From Chloroflexota bacterium (GTDB lineage Bacteria > Chloroflexota > Anaerolineae > Anaerolineales > Anaerolineaceae), in NCBI GenBank assembly GCA_029265085.1, contig JAJUJY010000001.1:1-64000 (forward strand): a stretch of 64,000 nt of DNA, written 5' to 3'. Of this stretch, positions 1 to 9,116 are shown in pieces. Position numbers and translations under genes: made by a program. Within the stretch, counting starts at the first letter, position 1; each line of letters begins with the position of its first letter. The notes beneath the pieces were generated by a model. The model was not told the origin of the DNA. It saw only the letters and a list, made by a program, of their open reading frames with translations, and searched no databases.

Positions 1-1
1 A

Positions 2-1741
2 ATGGTTTCTGTCGGGCTGCCCTATTTTTTGCTGTCCACAAACAGCCCCTTGATGCAAGCCTGGTTCAGCCGGGCCAATCCTGGACGCTCACCATACTGG
101 TTATATGCACTTTCGAACAGCGGTTCACTGTTGGGGTTATTGGCATATCCATTTTTGATTGAGCCTTTATTTCGAATAAATATACAGGGTTGGGGATGGG
201 CAGTCGGATATGCCTGTTTTGCTGCCCTGGCAGGCGTTGCGGCCATCCACACTTACAAAACACAAAAGAACGGACCACCCGCCGCTGTATTAATTGCACA
301 AACAAGTGATAAAAAGCCCTCCATCAGGTTGCAAGGGATGTGGATCTTGCTCAGTGCAGTGGCATCAACCATGCTGCTGGCAAGCACCAGTCAGATTACC
401 CAGGAAGTAGCAGCTACTCCTTTTCTTTGGGTTCTGCCATTATCGATTTATCTTCTATCGTTTATCTTAACCTACTCTGATGACCGCTGGTACAACCGCA
501 AATTATTTGGAATTCTTTTAATTATCGCCAGCGCTGGTTTTGTTTGGGCATTGGCTGATACCCGCGCCCCTTTTATCCCACTGATCGGTGTTTATTGTTT
601 TTTACTGTTTGTATGTGCAATGATCTGCAATGGAGAAACGTACCGCCTGCGCCCTGCACCCGCCTACCTGACACGATTTTATTTGATGACTTCCATTGGG
701 GGTGCGCTGGGGGGAGCAGCCGTCAACCTGGCTGCACCATTTCTCTTTAATGGCTACTGGGAACTCCCAATCAGCTTTGGCCTGACCTGGGCGCTGGTTT
801 TCGCATTGTTTATTTCTCGGAAATCAAGCCAGCCTGAAGCCAAAATAAAATTCTTATTTAATGTAATGGTAAGTGCCTCAATCTTGCTGGTTGGCGCATT
901 AAGTTGGTTTGGCCTCTCCGCAAACAAAGCCGGGGGGGCTATATTTGAAGAACGCAATTTTTACGGTGTTGTCCGGGTAAAAGAGGTTTACGCGGAAGAC
1001 CCGGATTGGGCAGGTTATAACGTTGTGCACGGAATTACCATTCATGGTCTGCAGATCTCGGCACAAGATAAGCGCCACCTACCCACCGGATACTATTCCG
1101 AAACCAGCGGCGTGGGTCTGGCTATATTAAACCATCCAAAATACCATAACGGCATGAAGGTAGGAGTTTTGGGCTTAGGAATTGGCACGCTGGCTGCCTA
1201 CGGCCAACCCGGCGACACTTATCGCCTATACGAAATCAACCCCGTCATGGTTGACCTGGCCCAAGGCAAAGGCAGCTATTTCTCATTCCTGGCAGATAGC
1301 GCCGCCGATATTCATGTCGTGACCGGCGATGCGCGCATCTCACTAGAACGTGAACTACCCAATCAATTCGATCTGCTTGTGCTGGATGTATTTAGCTCCG
1401 ACTCAATTCCAGTTCATCTGGTTACCAAAGAGTCTTTTGAAATTTATTTACAACATCTTGCTTCTGATGGAATTTTGGCGGCGAACATTTCCAACCGCCA
1501 TTTAGATCTTGTGCCAGTTTTTTGGCAGCTAGCCAGGCATTTTCATTTGTCCCTGTTGGTCGTCACCGATGAGGGGGATGGGAAACGATCTTCTCCTTCC
1601 CAATGGGTTCTATTGTCCAGGAATCCGTCCCTATTGACCTCCCCCGCATTAACCGGGCAGGCTGTTCCAATGGAAAATTACCGCACCAATGTTCCCTTAT
1701 GGACGGATGATTTCAATAATTTATTCCAAATCCTCAAATAA
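2..1741 (+). CDS. Membrane-fused spermidine-synthase-like methyltransferase-fold protein (5' truncated)
   Basis: The first roughly 310 residues form several hydrophobic membrane segments. The last 260 form a Rossmann domain of spermidine-synthase type, with a glycine-rich SAM/dcSAM loop GLGIGT (391-396), an acidic residue closing the next strand (E411), then TGDAR and a LLVLDVFSSDSIP strand. In spermidine synthases this fold transfers aminopropyl groups. The membrane-fused versions are mostly uncharacterised, so the reaction is unknown. The ATG lies at base 2 and homologues usually carry more N-terminal helices, so I treat the 5' end as cut by the window. It converges on the adenosine deaminase gene with only 11 bp between the stops. 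Confidence 0.75.
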   Translation: MVSVGLPYFLLSTNSPLMQAWFSRANPGRSPYWLYALSNSGSLLGLLAYPFLIEPLFRINIQGWGWAVGYACFAALAGVAAIHTYKTQKNGPPAAVLIAQTSDKKPSIRLQGMWILLSAVASTMLLASTSQITQEVAATPFLWVLPLSIYLLSFILTYSDDRWYNRKLFGILLIIASAGFVWALADTRAPFIPLIGVYCFLLFVCAMICNGETYRLRPAPAYLTRFYLMTSIGGALGGAAVNLAAPFLFNGYWELPISFGLTWALVFALFISRKSSQPEAKIKFLFNVMVSASILLVGALSWFGLSANKAGGAIFEERNFYGVVRVKEVYAEDPDWAGYNVVHGITIHGLQISAQDKRHLPTGYYSETSGVGLAILNHPKYHNGMKVGVLGLGIGTLAAYGQPGDTYRLYEINPVMVDLAQGKGSYFSFLADSAADIHVVTGDARISLERELPNQFDLLVLDVFSSDSIPVHLVTKESFEIYLQHLASDGILAANISNRHLDLVPVFWQLARHFHLSLLVVTDEGDGKRSSPSQWVLLSRNPSLLTSPALTGQAVPMENYRTNVPLWTDDFNNLFQILK

Positions 1742-1752
1742 GCGATGGAATT

Positions 1753-2769
1753 TTACAAAGCCAAAAATTGAGCCGCAATCGTTTGAACCAATTGTGCCTT
1801 TTCCTTCCCTGGAAGCAAGGTCACATTTGCAGCATTTGTAACCAACTGCTCAATCATCGAACGAGGCCATTGAAAATATTTTTGCAGGGTTAAAAATTCT
1901 TGGGTCAAAGAGGTATTAAACATCGGCGGATCATCGCTGTTGATCGTTACATAGAGACCCTCTGAAAGTAATTGCGGAAGGCTGTGGGCTTCCAAAGATG
2001 GATAAACTTTCAAACACAAATTGCTGGTTGGGCAGACTTCTAAAGGAATTTGTTTTTCGCGCAGGTACTGCACTAAAACCGGGTCTTCAATAGAACGCAC
2101 CCCGTGCCCGATCCGGCGGGTGTTGGCAACTTGGATGGCACTCCACACGCTTTGCGGGCCGTCCGTTTCTCCGGCATGCAAGATGCAAGGAATTCCCGCC
2201 TTATTCACACGCTCAAATGCGGATTGGAATTTTTCAGGCGGGTTGCCAATTTCAGCACCGCCCAATCCCATCGCAATCACCCCATTTCCGTAGCCTGCGA
2301 TCACCCAATCCGCAACTATTTCGCCTTCTTCAACTGAAACCTGACGCGGGATATCAATAATCATACCCATGCGCACGCCCAGTTCACTTTCTGCCCAGGC
2401 TCTGGCGCGATTGACTGCATCGATTTGCTCTTGAAAACCCAGGCCGTTTAATATGAACTGGCTGTAGGGAGTAAAAGTAACTTCACTGTAGAGAATATTT
2501 TGAGCAGCCTGGCCGGTTAAAAATTCGCGCGCAATCCATTCGATATCCTCAGCCGTACGCAAGCAGCGCGCAATGGTCATGTAAATCTCTATAAAATGAT
2601 TAAAATCGCGGAAGGTGTACCATTCTCTCAGGCCATGAAGATCACTTGCAGGTAGTGCAACCTGATATTTTTGAGCCAATTTTAATAAGGTTTGTGGTTG
2701 GACGGAGCCTTCCAAATGGACATGCAATTCCACCTTTGGCATTCGGGTAATCCATTCATCCATGGTCAT
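1753..2769 (-). CDS. add: Adenosine deaminase family protein
   Basis: A 338-residue amidohydrolase of the usual adenosine deaminase length. Visible metal and catalytic motifs are HVHLEGS (H16, H18), HAGE, GHGVR and NSDDPPMF near the C-terminus. The family hydrolyses adenosine or deoxyadenosine to inosine and ammonia in the cytoplasm for purine salvage. Related members deaminate adenine or aminofutalosine, and I cannot separate these by eye. The ATG at 2769 has AAGGA 8 nt upstream. It runs leftward as a single gene behind the ParB/USP gene, with a 98 bp gap. Confidence 0.88.
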   Translation of the reverse strand: MTMDEWITRMPKVELHVHLEGSVQPQTLLKLAQKYQVALPASDLHGLREWYTFRDFNHFIEIYMTIARCLRTAEDIEWIAREFLTGQAAQNILYSEVTFTPYSQFILNGLGFQEQIDAVNRARAWAESELGVRMGMIIDIPRQVSVEEGEIVADWVIAGYGNGVIAMGLGGAEIGNPPEKFQSAFERVNKAGIPCILHAGETDGPQSVWSAIQVANTRRIGHGVRSIEDPVLVQYLREKQIPLEVCPTSNLCLKVYPSLEAHSLPQLLSEGLYVTINSDDPPMFNTSLTQEFLTLQKYFQWPRSMIEQLVTNAANVTLLPGKEKAQLVQTIAAQFLAL

Positions 2770-2867
2770 TCTAGCAGTCCTTTCTTTTAGATGTTTTTGA
2801 GAACGTTTGCTTGTTAGAACTTGCTATTCGAAAAATCCGATACCAAAACAAAAATAATTGTACAGCT

Positions 2868-4622
2868 TTACCTGCACACCATGACCATCCGGTTTGTACT
2901 GCGTAATACCCGATCAACCGCATTTTGATTAATTATTTCTTTCAGCAAGCTGCCCTCATAGCCACCCATTAAGATCAAGTCACATTCGGCTGCCTGGCAA
3001 TTTTGTAGAATTGCCCGCGCTTCATCGCCCTGTTCCTCAATATAGTTGACAATACGAATTCCCATACCTTCCAAATACGTTCGAGCCTGTTGGTGCAGGC
3101 TGGCAGATTCTTGCGAATGCCGCCCAACCGTGATTACGGTGAGATCTATTTTAAAACGAATACACAGATATGCGGCCATGTAGAGCGCTTCATCAGCCGA
3201 CCGCCCGCCGCCATAGGCCAACAAAACGCGGTGGATCGCTGTGGGCGCATTCGGCGGAACAAACAATAAGGGGGCTGCGCTCCGCCGAATCAGCGTACGA
3301 ATTCCGGATCCTAAGCGCTGCAATAATTTAATTGGCGGCGGAAAGGCCAATCGCAGAACAATAAGATCTACCCAAAAACTTCGTTCATAAATTACGCTCG
3401 GTACTTTGCCAACCTCAACGGCAATCCGCCCCTCAACGCCTGATTCCTGACAGTGCTGCAAAAATTTTTCTCGAAATTGTTCGACTATCGAATGAGATAC
3501 CAGTTTTTCATCCGGCACAACGGTGAGGCCACTGACTACAGCATGCTCATTCTTTGCGACGAACAATGCAGCATCAAGCGCGTTCCAATTGCTTTCATTG
3601 CTCGGCATGGCTACCAGAATGGTATCAAACAGGCCGCGAATATTTTCCTCATGCGTTCGGCGATGCTGACGCCAAAAACCAGGAGGAAGCGCTGGCTCAA
3701 GTGGTTCTGGAGTAAGCATATTAATGATTTTTTTTCGAAGCCGGTAGTATCGGTGTTTGATATCTCTGGCATAGTTAAAAACCAGGTTTTCTGCTGCATC
3801 CCGCGGAGTAACCTTCCAGCCTAATTCTTGTTCGCTCCGGCTGCGGTACTCCATGATGTAATAGTACAGGTCGGTTTCTGTCCGGTCCGAAAAAATTCGC
3901 AAAAGCCCCCGGCTGCGAACCACTTCAACCACGGGGAGATAGACATGATCGTACCAATGAACAACGGCTTCAGGGAAAGAAATATCTCGCCGTTGGTCCA
4001 ATCCCATAAAATATTGGTGCACAGAAATATGCTCCAATAAAATTTGATACACCCCAGAAATGGTGACATGCAATTTTGCGTTTGGACAAAGTTCGTTAAA
4101 ATGGGTTTTGCTTAAAAATTCAGCAAATTCCGACTTGATGATCACGTCTTGCAAATCATCTTCGGGTGTTAATGGCACAAGGGTATATACCTGGCGAACA
4201 TACGCCTGGATATAGGTTGCACCCAATTCCCGCGCCACAGATGCCCGATGGTGACCATCGATAATAAAATATACTTCACCGACCTGGTACACCTCAATGG
4301 GTGGCAAACCGGACAGATCAACCACCATTGTCTTGACCCGTGCCCAACGCTCAAAATCATTCCGCTTTAAAGGCAGTAACGAGCGGGTAAAATCCTGGTG
4401 GCGGTTGACTGAACCGACGATTGCATCCAGCGGTATTTCTTTTAATGTCCAGGTAGCCGATTCAATCAGCCGGAAACGGCTGCGGACTTCATCATACTCC
4501 AGCAAGCGCGTATTTTTTCCCTTGATTCGCGCAACCACTTCTTCAATGGCAGCCTGGCCTCTGGCAGCATAGAAATCTTCCAGTGCATTGAGATAGTTGG
4601 TTTTTTTGTCCGATCCAATCAT
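2868..4622 (-). CDS. ParB-like domain fused to tandem universal stress protein (USP) domains
   Basis: Residues about 60-150 resemble the ParB/sulfiredoxin-like nucleotide-binding fold, including LPPIEVYQVG and an IIDGHHRASVARELG motif (the GHHR box). A central alpha-helical part (about 150-320) follows. Two USP-like Rossmann modules follow at about 330-450 and 465-584. The first starts ILVAMPSNES; the second contains VLLAYGGGRSADEAL and ends CDLILMGGYEGS, close to the family ATP-binding motif. USP domains bind ATP/AMP and respond to stress. In the absence of a partition locus or parA, the ParB-like part more likely binds or hydrolyses a nucleotide than segregates DNA. It is 160 bp downstream of the CHAT/peptidase operon and on the same strand. 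Function unknown. Confidence 0.7.
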   Translation of the reverse strand: MIGSDKKTNYLNALEDFYAARGQAAIEEVVARIKGKNTRLLEYDEVRSRFRLIESATWTLKEIPLDAIVGSVNRHQDFTRSLLPLKRNDFERWARVKTMVVDLSGLPPIEVYQVGEVYFIIDGHHRASVARELGATYIQAYVRQVYTLVPLTPEDDLQDVIIKSEFAEFLSKTHFNELCPNAKLHVTISGVYQILLEHISVHQYFMGLDQRRDISFPEAVVHWYDHVYLPVVEVVRSRGLLRIFSDRTETDLYYYIMEYRSRSEQELGWKVTPRDAAENLVFNYARDIKHRYYRLRKKIINMLTPEPLEPALPPGFWRQHRRTHEENIRGLFDTILVAMPSNESNWNALDAALFVAKNEHAVVSGLTVVPDEKLVSHSIVEQFREKFLQHCQESGVEGRIAVEVGKVPSVIYERSFWVDLIVLRLAFPPPIKLLQRLGSGIRTLIRRSAAPLLFVPPNAPTAIHRVLLAYGGGRSADEALYMAAYLCIRFKIDLTVITVGRHSQESASLHQQARTYLEGMGIRIVNYIEEQGDEARAILQNCQAAECDLILMGGYEGSLLKEIINQNAVDRVLRSTNRMVMVCR

Positions 4623-4782
4623 AGCAGCAACATCCAGGGCAGCATAATTCAGCTAATTGCAAAAATTAATGACCAAAACAGTGAAAAATAAACTATTCCT
4701 GCGCATTATAGCATGAAGCGAACACAAATCCAGCCTGACATCTCCGTATGATTCAAGCTGGCTGAAAATCTCCGGATCAAAA

Positions 4783-6480
4783 TTACGCCCTGCGCACGCC
4801 CTGTATCCCGTTTGACATACGTTCAAACATTGCTTTACTGCGTTGAAAACTTGGGCTGATTTGGGCTTCAAAATCGCGCTTCAGCTGCAATGCCGTCTCT
4901 ACGTCATTTGCTGCTACTGCCGACCAGATTTCATCCATCACACCATTCATAATATCCAGGTAGTCACGGAAATACCGTACCAGGTCGCTATCGGCATTAC
5001 TCAACAAATCCAATTCTTGTTTTAATTGTTCAAATTGAACTGGATGAAGTATCGGGGAGAGTTTCGGTAAAATTTTCGCTCTTAATTCACCAATTTCCCC
5101 GCAAGAGGTATTCTCGTTTACCCAGGTTTGCCCATCGTAATAATCTTTAAACGCATAATAAAAATCTTCAAATTTTTCCGCAAAATCTTGCGGATCCCGC
5201 CCAGTGCGGCGGAATCGGGTTGCAACATCCACCAGAACCCCATGACTTTTCCGCAATTCGTCCACCAACGCCTGCAAATCCATAACCAATTTCTGCCCGT
5301 GATCTTCTAAACGGGCAGCAGCCAACGCTTCATCTACCGTTGTAAACGCAGAACCGGAATGTACAAGGTAATTTTCATAAATGCTGCCAATCGGGAAATC
5401 AATTAACTGGTTGTCTCCCAAACGGCTGAACAAGACCGGTACCCCCCAATCCCAATCGTCCTGGATTAATGCACGCGCCTCATTCATTGCCAGGTCCACC
5501 AATCCATGCTTAAACAAACGCGCATAAAATTGACCGGTGAACACCTGAGCAATTTTTAACCCCACCTTGCCTGTCATCGCAATTGCCGCCTGGATTCCGC
5601 CGTCCTCTACCAACGCCGGACCCAAAGGCAGCATTGCATCATGACGGTCATGCTTTGCACTTTCGCAGGCAGCCAAAAAAACAAAAATCGGTGGGGATTG
5701 GAGCACTTTAAACATCTCAACCAGGCGGTCTTGAGCGACCGGATCAACCATGCCGTTCTCATTTTCCAGGAACAGGCCAACTCCAGCAGGAGTACGCGCG
5801 CCGTGACATAGAAAATGCACCATATGATAACCATCTGCAAGCGCTTTGCGGATTGCATTCAATGTCGGCGGGGTTGACGTTCCACTTTCCAGGTACATAA
5901 CGGAAAGGTCAGGTATTTGATCAAACAACTGGTAGAGACTTTGTCTTTCAACAGTATCAACCTGGCTCAGCCCAAAATCACTTTCCAGGTTAGATGGTGA
6001 GGCAATCACAACCAGCATACGCAGCGGGCGTTTTGTAACCGGCATCGGGCGGTCCCATTGCTGTGGGCGGATAAAGCGAGAAAAGGGGGTGACTGCCGTA
6101 CTGCCTAAAGGCCGCCATTCTCCGGCAACCGGATGGTAAATCCGCTCCCATAAAATCTCTTGCAGTTCTTTGGGTTCAACCACCAATCGCACCCGCAGCC
6201 CATCTCCGCGCGCCTGAACAGCCGCGATTGTTTCCGCATAATAATCACCCACGCCATCTTTTCCAAAGACCATTTTCCCAAGCATCTGGCCGTAACCGCC
6301 TGGATCCGCGGCCAGAGGAAGTAGTTCCGCCGGATTAATCTGCAGCATGACCGGGTCGAAATACCGCCAACGCAGCACTTCAAAGATCACAGGAAATGTT
6401 TGACCGCCAGCCTGGGATTGGGCAATTGTAATTTGCAGGTTAGCATAATCTTCACGCGGGCCGATTTGCTGATTAATCAC
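4783..6480 (-). CDS. CHAT-domain cysteine protease with helical C-terminal extension
   Basis: CHAT is the caspase-clan family that includes separase relatives and the type III-E CRISPR protease. The catalytic His is H226 in HFLCHGA and the catalytic Cys is C272 in FLAACES, both in their normal context, so it looks active. Residues 1-150 are a beta-rich domain that recurs at the N-terminus of the other CHAT protein of this cluster (both have the WER..Y/F and FSRF landmarks). Residues about 380-565 are mainly helical, charged and unassigned, a possible partner-binding region. There is no signal peptide or membrane segment, so it is cytoplasmic. The start is GTG at 6480 with GGAGG 6 nt upstream. 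It is the last gene of the peptidase operon, 25 bp after the papain-like gene. Substrate unknown. Confidence 0.82.
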   Translation of the reverse strand: MINQQIGPREDYANLQITIAQSQAGGQTFPVIFEVLRWRYFDPVMLQINPAELLPLAADPGGYGQMLGKMVFGKDGVGDYYAETIAAVQARGDGLRVRLVVEPKELQEILWERIYHPVAGEWRPLGSTAVTPFSRFIRPQQWDRPMPVTKRPLRMLVVIASPSNLESDFGLSQVDTVERQSLYQLFDQIPDLSVMYLESGTSTPPTLNAIRKALADGYHMVHFLCHGARTPAGVGLFLENENGMVDPVAQDRLVEMFKVLQSPPIFVFLAACESAKHDRHDAMLPLGPALVEDGGIQAAIAMTGKVGLKIAQVFTGQFYARLFKHGLVDLAMNEARALIQDDWDWGVPVLFSRLGDNQLIDFPIGSIYENYLVHSGSAFTTVDEALAAARLEDHGQKLVMDLQALVDELRKSHGVLVDVATRFRRTGRDPQDFAEKFEDFYYAFKDYYDGQTWVNENTSCGEIGELRAKILPKLSPILHPVQFEQLKQELDLLSNADSDLVRYFRDYLDIMNGVMDEIWSAVAANDVETALQLKRDFEAQISPSFQRSKAMFERMSNGIQGVRRA

Positions 6481-6505
6481 GGCGTTCCTCCGAACTTAAC
6501 CTTTC

Positions 6506-7603
6506 TTAACCGCCAAACATTTGCTTGAAAAAGCGGATTACTGCAGCAAAACAACCATCGTTTTGTTCCACATCCGGCTTAGGCGCTTCAGCCGCGGCGA
6601 TATGCGCAGCGCTCGCATACTGCTGCATATATGCATACGGCAAACGTGCATATCCCGCCGAAATGCTGCTCTTGGAAGCCCAATACGTACCCCAACTGTT
6701 GCGGATCATAAAATACCCGCCTCCAGGTATTTCGGGATCATCCTCATAGCCGACTATGCACATTGCATGGCCGCCTTCCAGATGATCGGTTGGCAGCGGC
6801 AGGCGAATATCCCCGGTTGTACGCAGCGGCTCGGTAAACCAATAGGTATAGACCGGCACCGCAAAAGCAACCGGCGAACCGTTTGCTAATGCCTGGCGCA
6901 AGCTATCCACGGATCGAGCCGGTACGCGTTGAGTGGAACTGATCCGGTAAGCAGAGGCTTTTGCTGCTGCGTCCGGCGGTGGGGGATTTTGACCTTCATT
7001 TCCGGCTACTGGCACACCATTGTAAGGCCAGATATCCTCCGTACACTGCCCTTCAACCAACAAGCGCTCCATCGCTACGCCAATGAATGTTCCTGGACCT
7101 GGAAGCAAATCATGCTGCTTACAACTCCAATACAGGTACTGTTCAGAAAGATCACGCTGTTCTCCATTGGTTACGGTAAGATATTCTCGCACCGCTGTGC
7201 AGGCAAAGGATACGCAGGTGCCCCGCTGTCCCTGGTTGCGAATGGGAGACATTTTACTGGTCAAATCCACTTTAGGCGGCAGCGGGGCAAAGGATAACAT
7301 TGCCCGATTGCCTTCCTCATCTTCCCCAGGTTCATCCATTGCGCCCAGTCCAAACGGCTGTACATCTCCTGCGGCAAAGTGAACATCCGGCGGAAGCACA
7401 CTTTGCGCCAGATCAACCAATTCCGCCACCTGATCAACAGAGATATTTAGAATTTGAGCCAAACCGCTTGGACCTTCTTCGCGAATCGCTGCACTGACCA
7501 GCTCTTCAGCCGTGGTGATCCAAAACCCTGCCAGCACCTGGGCTTTATCGGCTGGGAATTGTTTGATCGAGCTAAGCAAAACACCTTTTTTTGTGGCCAT
7601 CAT
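6506..7603 (-). CDS. Papain-like (C1-family) cysteine peptidase without signal peptide
   Basis: The C1 active site is complete: oxyanion Gln Q124 and nucleophile C130 in RNQGQRGTCVSFA, H279 in EGGHAMCIVGY and N302 in RNSWGTYW. There is no secretion signal. Instead the first 70 residues form a helix-hairpin-like module (TAEELVSAAIREEG to QVAELVDLA) that resembles DUF4332/HhH-type binding domains, and residues 75-110 are acidic and could act as a short propeptide. The start is one of two consecutive ATGs behind AGAGGTG. It lies 23 bp after the C25-like gene and 25 bp before the CHAT gene, so the three peptidases are probably cotranscribed. Intracellular C1 peptidases are unusual in bacteria. 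Target unknown. Confidence 0.85.
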   Translation of the reverse strand: MMATKKGVLLSSIKQFPADKAQVLAGFWITTAEELVSAAIREEGPSGLAQILNISVDQVAELVDLAQSVLPPDVHFAAGDVQPFGLGAMDEPGEDEEGNRAMLSFAPLPPKVDLTSKMSPIRNQGQRGTCVSFACTAVREYLTVTNGEQRDLSEQYLYWSCKQHDLLPGPGTFIGVAMERLLVEGQCTEDIWPYNGVPVAGNEGQNPPPPDAAAKASAYRISSTQRVPARSVDSLRQALANGSPVAFAVPVYTYWFTEPLRTTGDIRLPLPTDHLEGGHAMCIVGYEDDPEIPGGGYFMIRNSWGTYWASKSSISAGYARLPYAYMQQYASAAHIAAAEAPKPDVEQNDGCFAAVIRFFKQMFGG

Positions 7604-7626
7604 TCACCTCTTTTGCCATTGATTGA

Positions 7627-9078
7627 CTAGGTCAAATCCTGAACACGAAGTTTGACCGCTGGATCACCTATTAATATGTATCCTTCAGCATCATTTCGTT
7701 CAATCCAGTTCATCGCCAATGCATCTTGATCCACACTCCCACCCCAGCCGGCCTTCTGCAAGGTAGAGGCTAATCCAGTGGATAGGGCAGCATAGCGCTC
7801 ATTAAAATCTTTCAAGGCATATCCTAATGGTTGGCCAATCAAAATCCGGCCAATAGCATTCTGGAAAGTTTGGATTTGCTGCCCTGCATTGGGTGAAATG
7901 ATCGAAGTTCCCCAGGCACGTTCCACATGACCAATACAGGCCAACGCGCCACCTGCCGGGTGAGCCAGCCATGCTTTGGGAAGCGCTGCCAAAAAGGGTT
8001 GGTCTGCAATTGCTGGCGGGGTCTTTCCAGGTTCATGGATAAATTGGTCCACATCCGGCGTGCCCGCACCGTAACAGGCAAAATGAAAAACCACCATCCC
8101 ATGCACCTGAGCAGTAGAAGGCACATCTCCTGCGGCAAAATAATGGTTTGGACTGATACTACCAAAACCAGGCCAATCCTGGCATAAAATGGCGCCCTGC
8201 GCGCCTTTTTGAAGCGGATTCCCTTTAGGAAAGCCCATGCCGTGACTGGCTGTAAACAGAAAAGCTGGAATTTTGCGGCCAGCAGATGTGCTGAGCAAAT
8301 CGCCAAAAGCCGCCTTTGTAGCCGCACCTCCCCAAATTTTGCGAGCCTGATAGCCCCATTGTGCTGCCACACCAGGCACAGCATCCTCTGTCCCTTTGGC
8401 CGGGATGCCGTCCACAAGTGGATTGACCAGATAATCTGCACTCATTTTGGTTGCCTGGTCAAATGCATGGCGCGGTCCAAAAAAGACAGCTTCTTTCTGA
8501 TTAGGAACAGCGGCACTATTCTCATAATCGATCACACTGGCCGCATAACGGGCATATTCGGCCGGAGTATCAAAATGCAGCCGACCCACACCGTATTCCA
8601 CATCCAATAAGTGGCCAAAGTTAAACGAAAGTTTGCCTGGATCCCCCACTAATAGCAAATAATAGGGAATTTTTGTCGGCTCAACGCTGCCGGGGGCTAC
8701 GCCGTAACGCCCCAGCCATTGTTCCCAGGTTTCACCAGCCTGAAACTCAAGCACTTTCACCAATTTATCATTGTTGACCTGCCGCTTGCGGTGTTCAATT
8801 AAAGGCTGCAAGGCATTAATCACCGCCGGATCTTCGTCCTTCAGGAAAACTATTCCCCAACCCGCCTGGGCAACATCCGTTGGATCAACACCTAAAGGCA
8901 ATCCCATAAACGGGGTGCGAATTTTATGCCAGACACTCGCAAGCCAGGTCAAAATGTTTTTCTCTTTCACCTCTCCCTGCGCCAGTGCAGCCACCTGGCT
9001 GATCTGCATCGGCGCAACCAAATACTGCCCGGTAACTCCATCGATTCCATTTAAATAAATCTGTTGATCCTCTGGCAT
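7627..9078 (-). CDS. C25 (gingipain)-like caspase-clan peptidase
   Basis: A 483-residue protein with the outline of the clan CD, C25 family: strand PYYLLLVGDP (138-147), His H279 in FLFTASHGMGF, Cys C335 in VFHFACYGAGTPD, and a C-terminal ILIGDPAVKL strand like the closing strand of gingipain domains. Gingipains cut after Arg or Lys and are secreted. This one has no signal peptide, propeptide or sorting domain, so it should act in the cytoplasm. The ATG at 9078 is preceded by GGAG at 7 nt. It sits between the FecR-like lipoprotein gene and the papain-like gene. The assignment rests on motifs only, and the specificity is unknown. Confidence 0.7.
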   Translation of the reverse strand: MPEDQQIYLNGIDGVTGQYLVAPMQISQVAALAQGEVKEKNILTWLASVWHKIRTPFMGLPLGVDPTDVAQAGWGIVFLKDEDPAVINALQPLIEHRKRQVNNDKLVKVLEFQAGETWEQWLGRYGVAPGSVEPTKIPYYLLLVGDPGKLSFNFGHLLDVEYGVGRLHFDTPAEYARYAASVIDYENSAAVPNQKEAVFFGPRHAFDQATKMSADYLVNPLVDGIPAKGTEDAVPGVAAQWGYQARKIWGGAATKAAFGDLLSTSAGRKIPAFLFTASHGMGFPKGNPLQKGAQGAILCQDWPGFGSISPNHYFAAGDVPSTAQVHGMVVFHFACYGAGTPDVDQFIHEPGKTPPAIADQPFLAALPKAWLAHPAGGALACIGHVERAWGTSIISPNAGQQIQTFQNAIGRILIGQPLGYALKDFNERYAALSTGLASTLQKAGWGGSVDQDALAMNWIERNDAEGYILIGDPAVKLRVQDLT

Positions 9079-9116
9079 GCGGTTGCTCCTTTTCCATTAA
9101 CCTAACAATCGAATTG

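Noticed and set aside
4653..4871. Small frame between the ParB/USP and CHAT genes
   Set aside because: It overlaps the end of the CHAT gene, has no ribosome-binding site and no recognisable feature.
7839..8441. Minus-strand frame of 200 codons overlapping the C25-like peptidase
   Set aside because: Different frame of the same strand, with a Trp/Arg/Met-rich composition typical of off-frame translation.
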